A stretch of 64,000 bases of DNA, taken from NCBI GenBank assembly GCA_027604685.1, contig JADHYX010000004.1, positions 71,606 through 135,605 on the forward strand, read 5' to 3'. Numbering within the stretch: position 1 is the first letter of the stretch; every line of letters starts with the position of its first letter. Under the pieces are notes generated by a model that worked only from the letters and a program-made list of their open reading frames with translations, was not told the DNA's origin and did not search any database. Position numbers and translations under genes: made by a program. This document shows, piece after piece, positions 23,193 to 35,500 of this stretch. The stretch comes from Lobulomyces angularis (lineage: Eukaryota; Chytridiomycota; Chytridiomycetes; Lobulomycetales; Lobulomycetaceae).

Positions 23193-26190
23193 TTAAGCAG
23201 TCTCTGGTTCCCCACCCTTTTGGAATTCTAATATATCCAAAATGATTCCAGCTGCCACACTTGAACGTTGTTTTTATTAAGTTTCTTGAAAAAAAGGGTT
23301 ACCTATTACAGCCCAACCGTAACATTATCCTTCCTAACTCCTTTGATTCCTTAAATACATCTAAACATATGGCTTTATTTATTACTTTAATTTCAACTAC
23401 AGCAGTTTGATGCTTCTGTAAAAATCTTGGATTTTGTTTTATTACTTCTCCCGTTGATTTATTTAATATTGAAACCAGTTTACTGATTCTACATTCTTCT
23501 TTTAGACTACCTTGAATCAAAATTAACTTAAAAGATATGACGATGATTAAATGGAATTAAAGATATACATCATCTCCAATTAGAGGTCTAGTTAAATCGA
23601 ATGTAACAATTTGGGCTCTAAAATATGAAGTTACTGGTATAGGTGTAGCAGGATCGCAAAGAACAGAACCAGTTCTGGGACACAAAATTAAATCTCAAAC
23701 AAAAATATTAATACGTAAAATGTGTTTCATCACAATTAGTTAAACTCATAGTTATGCTATCTCCAGCAACTGCCCACTTTGGATTATCGTCTCCTACCTC
23801 AATTCCTAAAAGAGATAAAAAAAATATAAAAATAACAAAATTAAGTACCCTTGACAATTCCATAAACATTAACTGGTCTAACCAAAACCCTTTCACCTAT
23901 TTGAATAGTTCCAGCCTCAATTCTACCTCTCACTGAAACACTGCCACTTCCTCCTACCCCAAGTCCTCCTTTAAAAAAGTCCGTTACTGACATTCTTCAA
24001 ATTTTATTAGAAAATTAACCTGTTAAAAAATTAATACCTGAAGCTCTTCTTTATTGCTCTTTCAGGAACAGTAAACTTGTCAATTTGATCACACAGAGTT
24101 AATCCTTTGTACCAGGACTTAAGCAAAGGGTTTGAAAGCTTTACTAAGTTTTCCCCTTGATATCCCGATATCGGTACAAAATTAATTTTGGATTTATGAA
24201 AGCCAGTTGAGACTAAAAATTGCAACAGTTTCGTTTTTATATGTTCAAATCGATTTTGAGACCAATCCATCTTCAAGGATTAACAAAATTGGAATAAAAT
24301 TTTACCATATCTAACTTATTGACAGCAACTATAATTTGAACAACACCAAGGCTTCTTAAAAGTAGAGCATCTAAAGATGGATTACGAAATATTTTGGAAA
24401 AATATTAAATAAACAAACGTTCGCGCGTTTGACCACCCAATTCAAATCCACTTTCAAACTCCCCAGTGGAACTGTCAACAACCAAAATAGCACAATCCGC
24501 CTTTTTTGGAATGTGTAAATTTATAGCTTCATACAGAAATAAAGTAAACCTGGGCAGCCCCACTGATCATATTTGGAATAAAGTCTTTATGCCCTGGAGC
24601 GTCTAACAAAGTGAATTTCAGATTTTTAGTCTGAAACGTATTTATGGCTACATCAATTGTTACACCTCTTTCTCGTTCCTCCTGAGTTGAATCTTCAGAA
24701 ACATTAAAAAAAAAAAAAATTACGCTACTGTATCAACCTAAAACCCAGGCAAAACTAAATGACCCTTTTTTCATTTTTTCGGCTTCCTTTTCGTATTTTT
24801 TTAAAACCCTTTCGTTTACTTCTCCCAGCAAATATAACAAATGTCCCATAGTGGTACTCTTACCCTTAGCAAAAATGTGAGAAAATACCTAAAACTTTTC
24901 AAATATTATATATTACAGCATCAACATGACCCACAACTACCAAATTCAAGCTAGCTTTCACTCCACTTTTTTTCAATACTTCTAACTCTTTTTCGACATT
25001 AATTAATTTTTTAAAAGGTTTAGGGGAACTGGACGATTGCTGCAAACTCGTCAAACTATTGTTGATTCCAGTTCTACTACCATTTTTGGACAAACTTCTT
25101 TCCATGGTTGGGGCGGAAGACAAATTATCTTTTTGCTGTAATAGAGAACTTAAACTAGAACTTTTTTTCATAGATTGAGGTTGTGGTAAAATTTTCGTTG
25201 CAAGTATTCCTTCCTTTTCAAGGCTAAATCCCAATGATTCCATATCAATTTCTGCATTCGATTTAGGTAGTATAGTTGAGTTTATTGCACCAGATACAGG
25301 TTTTTTTTTTACTTTGGGTTTCTTTTGTTCATTGAAGTTACTAATTTGAACATCTAAATAAATTTATAAATAACCTATATAACCAGAAAAATTGTTACTG
25401 TTATTTTTTCCAGGGCACTCAACAACCTAGATATAATGATTAAAGTAAGTCAGAGAAAATCAATTTTACTTCAAGATTTTTTGAATTGATTTTAACGCTT
25501 TTCAAACTTTTCTGAACTTGTGATAATGTAGCAGTTTTGTTGTTATAGAAACTCGTTGAATCGCCTAAAAAGAAAACAAAATTCATTACAAGAGTCAATG
25601 TTTTTCAAAGTGAAGATCTCAATAATCAAGTTAAAAAAATAAATAAACCAAATTTTACCATTTGTTGACGTAGGACCTCTGTTTTGCTTCTCTTCAGCAT
25701 CACAATGATCTAAATAAATAAATTAGTTTTTATTTACATAAATTAATCTAACCCAGTATAAAACCTACAGTTTTGTTTATATCGTAATCAAATTTACATA
25801 GTGCACTTTTTATTTCTTGATCAGAAAACTGATTTCCAGTAATTTCCCTAACTTTTGAAAGTATTTCTGATCCTTCGGGGTTATCATCGTAGTCTTTTTC
25901 TTCAGCAGAGTTATGTTGAATATCTGATTGATTTCTGTTGTAAAGATACTCATGTCCCTCAAAAGATGCTCCATATTCTAAAAAATTTAAGTTAACTGTA
26001 CTTAAATTTTTTACCTTCATAAGAAGTTCCAAAATCGGAATTATCATCATAATCATCTTAAAAAAATTGTTCATTTAAAAAAAAAGGGTTCATATTACCA
26101 TAAAAATCATCTTCAATCATGTTTCTAACATTACGATGTCGACTCTAATAATGAAAAAATTAAGATTTACAAAAAAAAAAAAATTACCAT
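23193..26190 (-). CDS. HBS1: Ribosome-rescue GTPase HBS1 (eRF3/EF-1A family)
   Basis: Partners Dom34/Pelota to release stalled ribosomes. The first exon appears to be just the ATG (26190-26188); the intron 26187-26145 joins it to [16 protein letters not shown], the conserved HBS1 N-terminus. An acidic region and a UBA-like HBS1 N-domain follow ([37 protein letters not shown]), then a Ser-rich linker. In the GTPase an intron falls inside the P-loop: [10 protein letters not shown] joins [15 protein letters not shown]. Also seen: [11 protein letters not shown] (switch I), [28 protein letters not shown], and domain II/III segments ([32 protein letters not shown]). The C-terminus ends [17 protein letters not shown] and a TAA at 23193. 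About ten introns. The N-domain plus linker distinguishes it from EF-1A and eRF3. Confidence 0.92.
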
Positions 26191-26523
26191 TTGTAAATAT
26201 TTCAAGAATTGTAAATTTTTTTTTTTAACAAATTTTTTTTAAGATTAACAAAAAAATTTATGTGTAAAGGTAAAAAATTCGACTTCTTCAAAAGTTAGTG
26301 TAGTGGGTGTAATTTCTATTTAAAGATTAAAAACTCTCTATTTGCAACGCAGCAAAAGTTAATTTTGATGTTGTTAAGTAAATCTAAGGTTTTTTTTGGT
26401 AATTTAAAGATGTCCTTACAGGAACTTGCTAATTGTAACCATAATTTTATTATTATTTTAATTATTCACAGTTTTGTTTCATAATAACTAATGAGAACAT
26501 TAAAAATGATATTTACTGTTTTT
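26191..26523. other. Short intergenic region between uL3m 3' end and HBS1 start
   Basis: It should hold the HBS1 promoter/5' UTR and the 3' UTR of the uL3m gene, although HBS1 is the downstream-facing gene here. Only tiny frames are present (for example MSLQELANCNHNF near 26410), and none is credible. Confidence 0.45.
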
Positions 26524-27849
26524 TCATTCTAATTCTCCCACTACTTTAAGTAATGGATCTAAAAGTAAATCATCTTTATTTTCTTTAAATTTGGGAAGTA
26601 TCTCCAATGGTAACTTTTCAACATCCCCAAAAAAACTTGGAAAAGGTATAGAATTTGGATTAATTTCCTTAGGAAAACATTTCTGAATCTGCAATTTTTT
26701 TACTGCATCTCTTAATTTTAAAAAGCCGCCGTTTGAACCTGTCTATTAGGTTAAACTATAATTGATATATATACCTGGAATCGGCCCAGCAACAAATATT
26801 AAATTTTCCTTTGGCTGAATCTTTAATACTTCCAAACTTTGACATGAACGCAGTTCCCCACCCATTCTTCCCGCCATTTTTCTACCTTTCATCACTCTGC
26901 CAGGAGACTAATAATCACTGAATTACTTAAAAATTCAATTATTTAAGTCTTACAGTACTGGCTCCAATAGAACCGCCACTTCTATGCGTTAGGGACACAC
27001 CATGACTAGCTGGTTGACCACCAAATCCATGCCTTTTCATTGTACCTTGAAATCCTTTCCCTTTAGTGATACCTTGAACATCCACATACTGTCCTGGAAC
27101 AAAATGGGCAACATTCAACTTAAATCCAGAAGGTAATAAAGCATTTTCACTCACTTCAAATTCCATTAGTTTTTCTTTGGGTTGAATTAAATACTTTCTG
27201 TAAACATTCTATTTGAAAATTAATAACTTTAAAATTAATGGTTTTTACCAGAACACTTTTTTCCATTTTTGGGATATTAGCTTCATTAAATCCACCAACT
27301 TTTAAAAGCCACGAGCCAATCTTTGGTTCATACCTTGACAAGAAATAAGTCAAAAAATTTTATCACACAAACCTGCAATGTAAAACTTCATTATCTAGAA
27401 CCTGGAGCGGAATTACAATAAATTTTTAAAAGGTTAAGATTTTTTACCTGAATCACCGTAACTGGTCTTAATTTTCCCCACTGATCCCATAAATTTGTCA
27501 TTCCTACTTTTTTCCCAATTAAACCAACCCTTTCGCTTTTTACATCCCAGTTTAACTGAGGGGTACATTCCCTGCCATTTGAAAATGGGAAAGTGGGTGG
27601 TAAAGGTACTTTATTGGTTACAAAAAATTTTTCTCTTTTGTACATATTAGATTTAACAGGATTGTTTGCAGTAATTTGAGGACTAGTTAATGGATTTTGA
27701 GGCGGAATTCTAGAGTATTTGACTGTTAATGGTTCATGGATATCTGCAACGAATTTTCGTTGCTTATCTTGTAAAATTCTCTTTAAGTATCTCTTTTGTA
27801 AATGAAAAGTCAGCACTTTATTAACCTTGCTATTTTGTAAAATTTGCAT
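26524..27849 (-). CDS. MRPL3: Mitochondrial ribosomal protein L3 (uL3m)
   Basis: Large-subunit mitoribosome protein. The ATG at 27849 begins a basic, hydroxylated presequence-like region ([20 protein letters not shown]). The uL3 fold follows: [20 protein letters not shown], then [12 protein letters not shown] across an intron. Next come [40 protein letters not shown] and [10 protein letters not shown], joined by splicing to [17 protein letters not shown]. This is the diagnostic uL3 loop, where bacterial-type GGxxxHG and KGxxMxGxMG signatures occur. The C-terminus ([19 protein letters not shown]; then [12 protein letters not shown]) ends at TGA 26524-26526. About five introns. Divergent from COQ2. 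Yeast calls this MRPL9; the assignment to the mitochondrial paralogue rests on the bacterial-type loop and presequence. Confidence 0.92.
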
Positions 27850-27905
27850 ATTGAAATATGTATATTATTATTGTTAATGTAAAAAAAAAAAATAAAAAAA
27901 TTTTA
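27850..27905. promoter_or_regulatory. Compact bidirectional promoter, MRPL3 / COQ2
   Basis: Only 56 bp lie between the MRPL3 start and the preferred COQ2 start (ATG 27906); an alternative in-frame ATG at 27858 would leave 8 bp. The interval is A/T-rich with an A-tract. Both products are mitochondrial, so shared control is plausible but not shown. Confidence 0.55.
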
Positions 27906-29301
27906 ATGAATAAAGCTGCTGTAAATTTCAATAAAAAAGCCTTTAGTTTGCTTGCAGTATCTCACAAATGCATGCCAAATAAGTTTTTTCAGGATGCTAC
28001 ATATAAATATGTTCAGAAACAACAGGCTGGTCTGAAAGTGGTAAAGGGAAACAATATCACAAAGATTATGATATTGAGCAACTTTAATAGCTTTTCTACA
28101 TCAAGCTATAATAGATATAATCATACTCGCATTTCTAGAGATGTATATCGTAACAATTACAGATTTTCTATAACACCCTACTTAAAATTAGCCAGAGTTG
28201 ATAAACCCATTGGAACATACTTATTGTTTTTCCCTTGTATTTGGTCTATAACAATGTGCGCTTATGCTAATGACACTATTAATCTTATTGATTATGGAAG
28301 TACTGCTGCGTTATTTTTCGTTGGTGCGTTTTTATTAAGGTACACTAATATTACCATGCATTAATTCTATATATAGAGGCGCCGGCTGTACAGTAAATGA
28401 TCTTTGGGATAGAGATCTAGATAAACTGGTTGAAAGAACCAAAAATAGACCTTTGGCTAGTGGAGAATTGACACCTAAACAAGCATTGCGATTTTTGGCA
28501 GTCCAACTTTCAGGAGGTTTTAAATGCTCTTTCAAATACTGTTGTTTATTTAATCTTTTATCAAGGGCTCGTTATTTTATCTCATTTTGATTTCAAAAGG
28601 TAATGTTAATGTTTTTAAGTTCTCCGCTAAATTGGTGAAGTATATTGCTGGGAGCGTCCAGTTTAGTCTTAGTAACATTGTATCCTCTAATGAAACGAGT
28701 CACTTACTGGCCTCAGTTTGTATTAGGATTGACATTTAACTGGGGATGCTTTTTAGGTATACATTTTGAAGCTTTTAATTTTTTATTTTTAGGATGGTCA
28801 TGTTTGGCGTGCGGGGATGTTGATTTAATGGTTTGTCTTCCTTTATATATAAGCGGCATATTTTGGACTTTATTTTACGATACAATTTATGCATTTCAAG
28901 ATAAGATTTACGATATTAAAGCTGGTATAAAATCTACAGCTTTGTACGTGGAAGGTAATGGATTTAAAATTTATTTAATGTTAAACAACAAAATAGGGAA
29001 CACAAAATACTATTTAACTGCATTTGCTGTTGCCCAGACCTCTTTTCTCATAGCATCCGGATATTTTAATCATCAGGGGATTCTGTTTTATGTTATAAGC
29101 TGCTTTGGATCTAGTTTACACTTAACGAACCAAATTTTGACGCTGAGAGAAAACGATCCCAAAAATTGTTTGAATATTTTTAAGTCGAACGCAATTTTAG
29201 GCGCAATTGTATTTTGTGGGATTGCATTAGATTTGTTGTACAAAAAAATGTTTTGTAAAATTGAACTAGACAAAAAAATTAAATGGTCAGATGAGCAATA
29301 G
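27906..29301 (+). CDS. COQ2: 4-hydroxybenzoate polyprenyltransferase, mitochondrial (COQ2)
   Basis: UbiA-family membrane enzyme attaching the polyprenyl tail in ubiquinone synthesis. A long N-terminal targeting-like region precedes [20 protein letters not shown]. After an intron comes [20 protein letters not shown] (first Asp-rich motif), then [20 protein letters not shown]. Later [20 protein letters not shown], and after the intron near 28755-28791 [20 protein letters not shown]. The second Asp-rich motif is [20 protein letters not shown]. Both metal-diphosphate binding motifs are present. One anomaly: near 28511-28525 the frame must shift by one base (after QLSGG the expected continuation [15 protein letters not shown] is in another frame) at a TTTT run. 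This could be a sequencing error, an unusual intron or a real lesion. Start 27906 preferred over 27858 because the extra residues are low complexity. Confidence 0.9.
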
Positions 29302-29588
29302 AGACGAGGCAGAGATACGATAAATAGAATTTTTGTAGTTGAAAAGAATTATATGTTAAAAGGATTAATGAAAATAATTTAACGAAATTTTGGAAATTTG
29401 TATGTGATTTTTACCCTAAGTATAATATTTAAAAAAACAAATTTTTATTGTTTGACGCCATAAATAAATTCAAAGATGCTCAAAAATAATTCTCTTTAAA
29501 CATATAAAAACCGCCAAATGTAAGAATCATATTTGAAAATTTCAAAAAAAAGATCGGAGTTTCAAATAATTTCTAAAATTTCCTTCTT

Positions 29589-32500
29589 ATGAACTTGGAA
29601 AATGAGGAAGAGGTGGACAATAAAGTTCTTATAAATCTAAATGAAGAGAATACTGAGATAGATGAAAAACCTTCATTGGTTGATGTCAATCAGTACCTTT
29701 CAAGTAGTTACTTAGAAGGGGCAACTTTGAAAAACAGAAAGTCTGAGAGTCAATTTAACCAACAATCGAATAAAAGTAGAGCCCAGAAATTTTGGGACAT
29801 ATTGCGACTTCAAGTTGTAAGTAATTTTTACCTTATTGTGCAGTTTATCTAATTAAGCTAGCACCGGGGTTTTTTCCATTCCATTTTAAATCAAAATTTT
29901 ACTTTGCATTCTGATTTTTTAACCATGGTGGATGAACTTTGGAGGGACGTACATAAGTATTCTCCTTTTGATCATTCTGGTGTTCAAAAAGACAGCACAA
30001 CAGATTTTGTGATGGCAGGATGGGCAAAAATTAAGGTTTAAGAATATAAAAACTTTAGACTTAATTATATGTACATTAGGCGGCTCAATATTTGGCAGGT
30101 AAAAAAGATGGAAATAAAAAAAGATCGCTCTCAGCAGGGGCGAAAAGCACAATGGAAGGGTCAGAAGAGAGCAGCGTTTTGGAAGAGGGAAGATTAAAAT
30201 CAGAAGAAACCCAAAAGCCGAACGAAGAATCCTTGGTAGATGAAGAAGAAAATAGTTTAGCAGAAAGCGGTGATGATTCAGGTACTAATTCATATGGAAA
30301 AAATAGATCAGAAAATGAGTATCTCAGTTTGGACACAGGTATAAAGATATGTTGTAGTTATTCGTTAATATGTTTTAAGTTCCAAATGTGAATGTCAGTA
30401 AAATTTTAAAGAAGATCGCAAAAGGCTTACATGAGCCAATTGTTGATGAGTTGGATTTTTTTACTATTCAGGTGTATTTCAATAGAGGCTGGAAACTTTT
30501 ACTTTTAGGTTTACGGCAAGCGGAAAGTTTTGGTAGATACATGTCGATGTATGCTTTATCCCTGGCTATCCCAGTAATAAACGATACTCTACTGGATTCC
30601 ACAACTAGAAATGTAGTTGAAAAAAAAAATCTTCTTCATTAATTTTTTTTTCAGAATTTAATTATTGTATTGGTAAACCTTATGGTCTCCGATGAAAGGG
30701 CGGAAAATAGATTAAGAGCCGTTTATTTACTTGGCCAGCTTGGCTCTTATTTAGGATCTGTCAGGGAACATGATGCATTACTAAAGATGGTGTGAAATAA
30801 TGAAATTTGATTAATTAACTATTTAAATCAATTTTAGGCCTTTACAAAATTAACCAAAAAGTTATTGGAACTGCAGTATGATGAGAAAAATAAGGTAATT
30901 TAATTTTATAAGCAATTTTTATCACACCAATAAGGCTGTTAAACCGGAAGTGAACCGAGATTTAAAAATATATTTGTATCATGCCATTGGAAAGTATACT
31001 AGAACTTCCAATAAGCACTCCAGACAAATGGATGATTTGGTTCTTTATATTATAAATGAGGAGTTTACTAAGGGGGATACACATATCAGTAACGCAAATG
31101 GAAAAGCATCCTCATCCTCAATTTATGTCATTCAGGCTATTCTAGGGATATTAAATAATGAAGTATGTAAATACTACTTGTACGAAAATAATTTTTTGAA
31201 ATAGATGAACAGCAATGAAGCAAACCAAAAATACATAGGAGCTATATTTAAACCTTTTATTCATCCTTATATGCGCTCTAAGAATTTGGATATTCAGATG
31301 ATGGCTGTACAGTTTATCAGGTAAGCAATAAGAAGCATAAAGACTTCAGTAATATTTTTTAGTAAATGGCTTCCAATAATGAATGAAGACGCAAACGTTT
31401 TAGGTATTGAAGCATTGATTTCTGGGTTGTTCATGTCAAAAAAATTGGTATCAATGAAAAAAAGAATCAAAAAAGCAAATTTTCAATTGCATATTTTAGG
31501 ATGTTATCAATTTTAATATGAAAAATTATGAAGCGGAATTACGTGAATTTCTTAAAGTATTTTGAGCATCATTTCTTTTGCCTAATGTTTTAATTTATTA
31601 TTTGATAGAGAAAAAAGGAAAATGAAACTAGAATTGCTGTAAGATCAAAACTTGTTCGTCAATTATTGCAAGTTCCAGGAACTTGGGCAAACCTAAATCC
31701 AATAGAAGGTCATCCAGGTGATCATTTATTATCACTTTAATTTTTTTAAAAAAACTAAAAAGGATTTTTTATCGAAACAAATTCTTCAATGATAAATACC
31801 ACTGGAATTTTAGTAAAATTACCAATTCATCCAAAATCTTCTGTTACTATATCTAGACCCATTCCACCCATTCCAGGAGTGCCAAATGGTGTAACGACGA
31901 TCTCCCCAGTATTTATGGTTGTTTAAAACTTTATATCACTCTCTTATTGTTTTTACATTTTTTAGGATGAAGGAAATAAACCTACTCCACCTAGGTCCAT
32001 GTACGAAACTTTAGAAAGAAGAGGAAAACTTAGAGGTATTTTTCTTATCGGATAATTGTGTAATAACATCTTAGGCTTACCAATTGGTTATTCTTATGGA
32101 CCAAATACTTTGGTTGAACTTAAAGTTGTTAAAAAGGCAAAAGAAAATGTTGATTTACCCGATTTGAAAGATGATAACCAAACATTAAAGACAACAAATT
32201 CTGGACCACCACGAAGAAAACCTATTACATCAGCTTTAGATAACGATTCTGTAACTATGGTTAATAGCAGTTATGGAGAAATTAACTCCAGTGGAATAAG
32301 AAAATCAACAACTAATGAGATCGATTCAACTGAAGAATCCTGTGATGAAGAGCAACTTCCTGTTGGTATGTCTGCAGTTATGGTTTCTGAAACACATAGT
32401 AGAAAATTTCCCGTTGGAATGTTAAGTATCTCTCCTTTTTCTGGGTATTAATAAAGTATAAATATCTTCGTAATTTCTTTGGTAAAGTTATGATCCAGAA

Positions 32501-35500
32501 AAGATTGATAAAGTAGCAATACAAAATTATGTATCAGCAATATATAATGCAAAAGTAAATTTGAAAGGGAAGGAGTTGAATAAAATAGGAAACGAAATAG
32601 GAATAGTACCAAAAGATAATTTATCACCAGATATTCCCGATGGATTTATCCCAGACAGACATCCCGTTTTATTTCCTTCAAAATTAACGTAATTAGGCAT
32701 ATGGTTACAAGATTTTTAAACATTTTTTTAAATGAAGCTTAGCAAATGCCACTAATCCTACAGATTTCCCAGTCAATAGTCCTGTAGTATTTGATATTCT
32801 GCAACCTGGTGTATCAAAATTGCAGAGAATATTGACGACGGTTACAGGTACTTTTATCATTTAAAGTCTTACTAATCTAAAATTTCTATTTAGGAGTAAA
32901 CAAAGATCTTGCATCTGTTAGTGTTGAAAGAGATTTAACTGATGAGAAGTATAAATTGATATCTTGTTTATTTACCATTTTGTGCACTAAATTAGTTCCA
33001 TCCTATCTCCAGGGTCATCGTTCAATATTTTTATAAAAAAAAGAGGTACACCGTTTGACTGGATATCCGTTAACTTGGAGGTGATTGATGATGACTACCA
33101 AGACGGTTTGTTGGCTATGTAGTAAAAGAAATTAAAATTTTGTATTATATTTAGATATCTCTATATCTCATGGAAGGAGTAAAACAGTTGTAAGAAGTGC
33201 AAAAAATACGAAAAAAAAAACAGCAATGTTAGATACCAAGCGCAGAACAACAAGCGCGCTAATAAGTGAACAACCCCCAAAAAAAAACACCAAAGTGAAA
33301 AAGCTTGTTGATACATCGCAATCTCAATGTCCACAACCCAGTGGATTTTTAAACTCTTCAGAACCTTATTTTTGTCCTGCTGTCAATTTTCCTCCTTTTC
33401 CAGTAGGCTACACTCCCGGTAATAATTAAAAAGAAAATTTCTTTTATTTGGTGAACTAGATGGTACTGCGTATTACGGTAGATCTGCAACTATTAAAAGT
33501 ATTCCAGCAGGAATGTCTATCTTGGGATCGAGATTTTACAATGTAGAAGGAAAACCGGAAAATCCTAGAAATCAACTTGCAGGATACGACAATACTGGTC
33601 AACCATTTTTTATTCGTAAGACTCTTTTTGTTTTACAGACTTAATCATAGTTTCATTATTAGCACGTGGTTGCTCCATACCACAACCAGCTGGGTTTACC
33701 GTCGATGGAATCGCGTACTACGACATTCCATCAATGATGGTATATACTTGAAACTCTGTCTAATTTTTTTTCTTTAGCACCATAAAGGAGTTTTACAATT
33801 TTTGCATAATTTAGAACTAATACCTAGTGATTATTCAACTGATATTTATAACATTAAGAATCTTTTAAATTTAAAAAGAGAAAGCAGAAGTAGTGTTATT
33901 AGAAATAATTCATTGGAAAATTTAATGTTAAAGGAAAGTGAAAAATTACTGCTTTTGCTTGGAAAAGATGATAGCGAGGCGACCTCGGATTCTGTAATTA
34001 AAGATCTTATAGCAGTTCCAGCTATTCCAAAGTCAGTAAGAATTAGAAGGATAAAAGACTTTGAAAATATGCGACGCCATAAATTGGAGTCACTGAAAGA
34101 AGAAGACTCCGATAAACCTAATTTGGAAAATTTGTTTAATCCACCAGATGTCGTTGCCTTTTTTAGAGAAAGTGAAGATCTTGCATATTATCGCCCATCG
34201 AACATTAAAATCACGATAGTATGTGTATTTAACTCAGTTAATTGATATTTTAAAATTTAGGATCCTGATATCATTGAATTTCAAAGTGTTAAGGCACCAT
34301 TAACCAAATCGACACTAATCAGATATAAGTCACCTAGAGGAGACCATGAGGAAAGAGAATTTTTTATTGCAATTGAACCATTTGGGGTTTTTTCTACGAA
34401 AACTTTTGGATTAAAATTGCAGGGTATGAACTTGGTTATTCATATAAACTAACGTCTTTGCTGCTTGCTTCTTTTTGTTAAGGTGAAGGAACCTGTGAAC
34501 TTCAGGTTAGCTTTAATCCAACAGCTATGAAAACTGAAAAGATAAATGGGTCTGTAAATTTAATCGATGAGTTTGGTAAAAAGTTAGCAGTCTGTCAATT
34601 AGTTGGGTTGAGGCAAAGCTTTATAAAAGTAACTCCACAGTTTGTCGATGCTGGTTGGATATTGCCTGAAAAACGAAAAGAAATTTCGATTCGCCTTGAA
34701 AATATATCTCAATATGTTGTAAACTTGAAGTTTAGTCTTCAAAGCTGTGAAAAAACAACATCTGGTTCACAAAGCAATCTGATGGCGGTCAAAGAAGGAG
34801 TTTTCAAGTTGTCCACAATTTCAGCAACCTTGCAATCACTAGAAGTAAAAAATTTCTCTTTTTTCTTTGAACCATCAGCGCTCGGTGGATTTCAAGATGT
34901 TTTGGAGATTAAGGCGCCAGGTAAGGCCGTGTTGGAGTTGTTTGTTTATTTTTATTATGTAGGTGGTGATGTAATCAAAATACACATTCATGGTATGTCC
35001 GGAATACCGTTAGCATTGTATCCTGAAAACGAAGAATCGTCTGTAGAAGGCGCTGCCTCGTTAACTAGGGAACGCTGTGAATTTATGAGAAAATTTAGAA
35101 AAAAAAGTGATGTTAAAGAAAAATCTCATATACCTTTAACCGCAAAGGACACAGAAATACTTCAAAGTGTAATGTCAGCCTCCAGTGATCAAAATTCAAG
35201 AAAAACTGCACACACTTTAGATTTCCAACTTTGTCCAATTGGTAACATATTGAGTGTAAAAATTAATTATTTTATTTCATTTCAATAGGCTCTAGCTCGA
35301 AGATGAGATGTTTGACTATGATGAACTTATCAGAAAACCCTATCACTGTGGGATTATTTCCTCATTCCCCTCTTTTAACTTGTCCGTATTTGATGAGAAT
35401 TGCGCCAAAAATGGCACACACGGTTGAAATTAATTTTGACATTCCAGAAGGAACTAACATAAAAGGGATTTTTAATACTGCCATAGAAGTAATTTGCCCT

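Noticed and set aside
29589..31730. Interpretation of the HEAT-like segment as a separate gene upstream of the ASH gene
   Set aside because: Every exon from 29589 through 32100 joins in frame across GT-AG introns with no stop or credible new start, so one gene is simpler.
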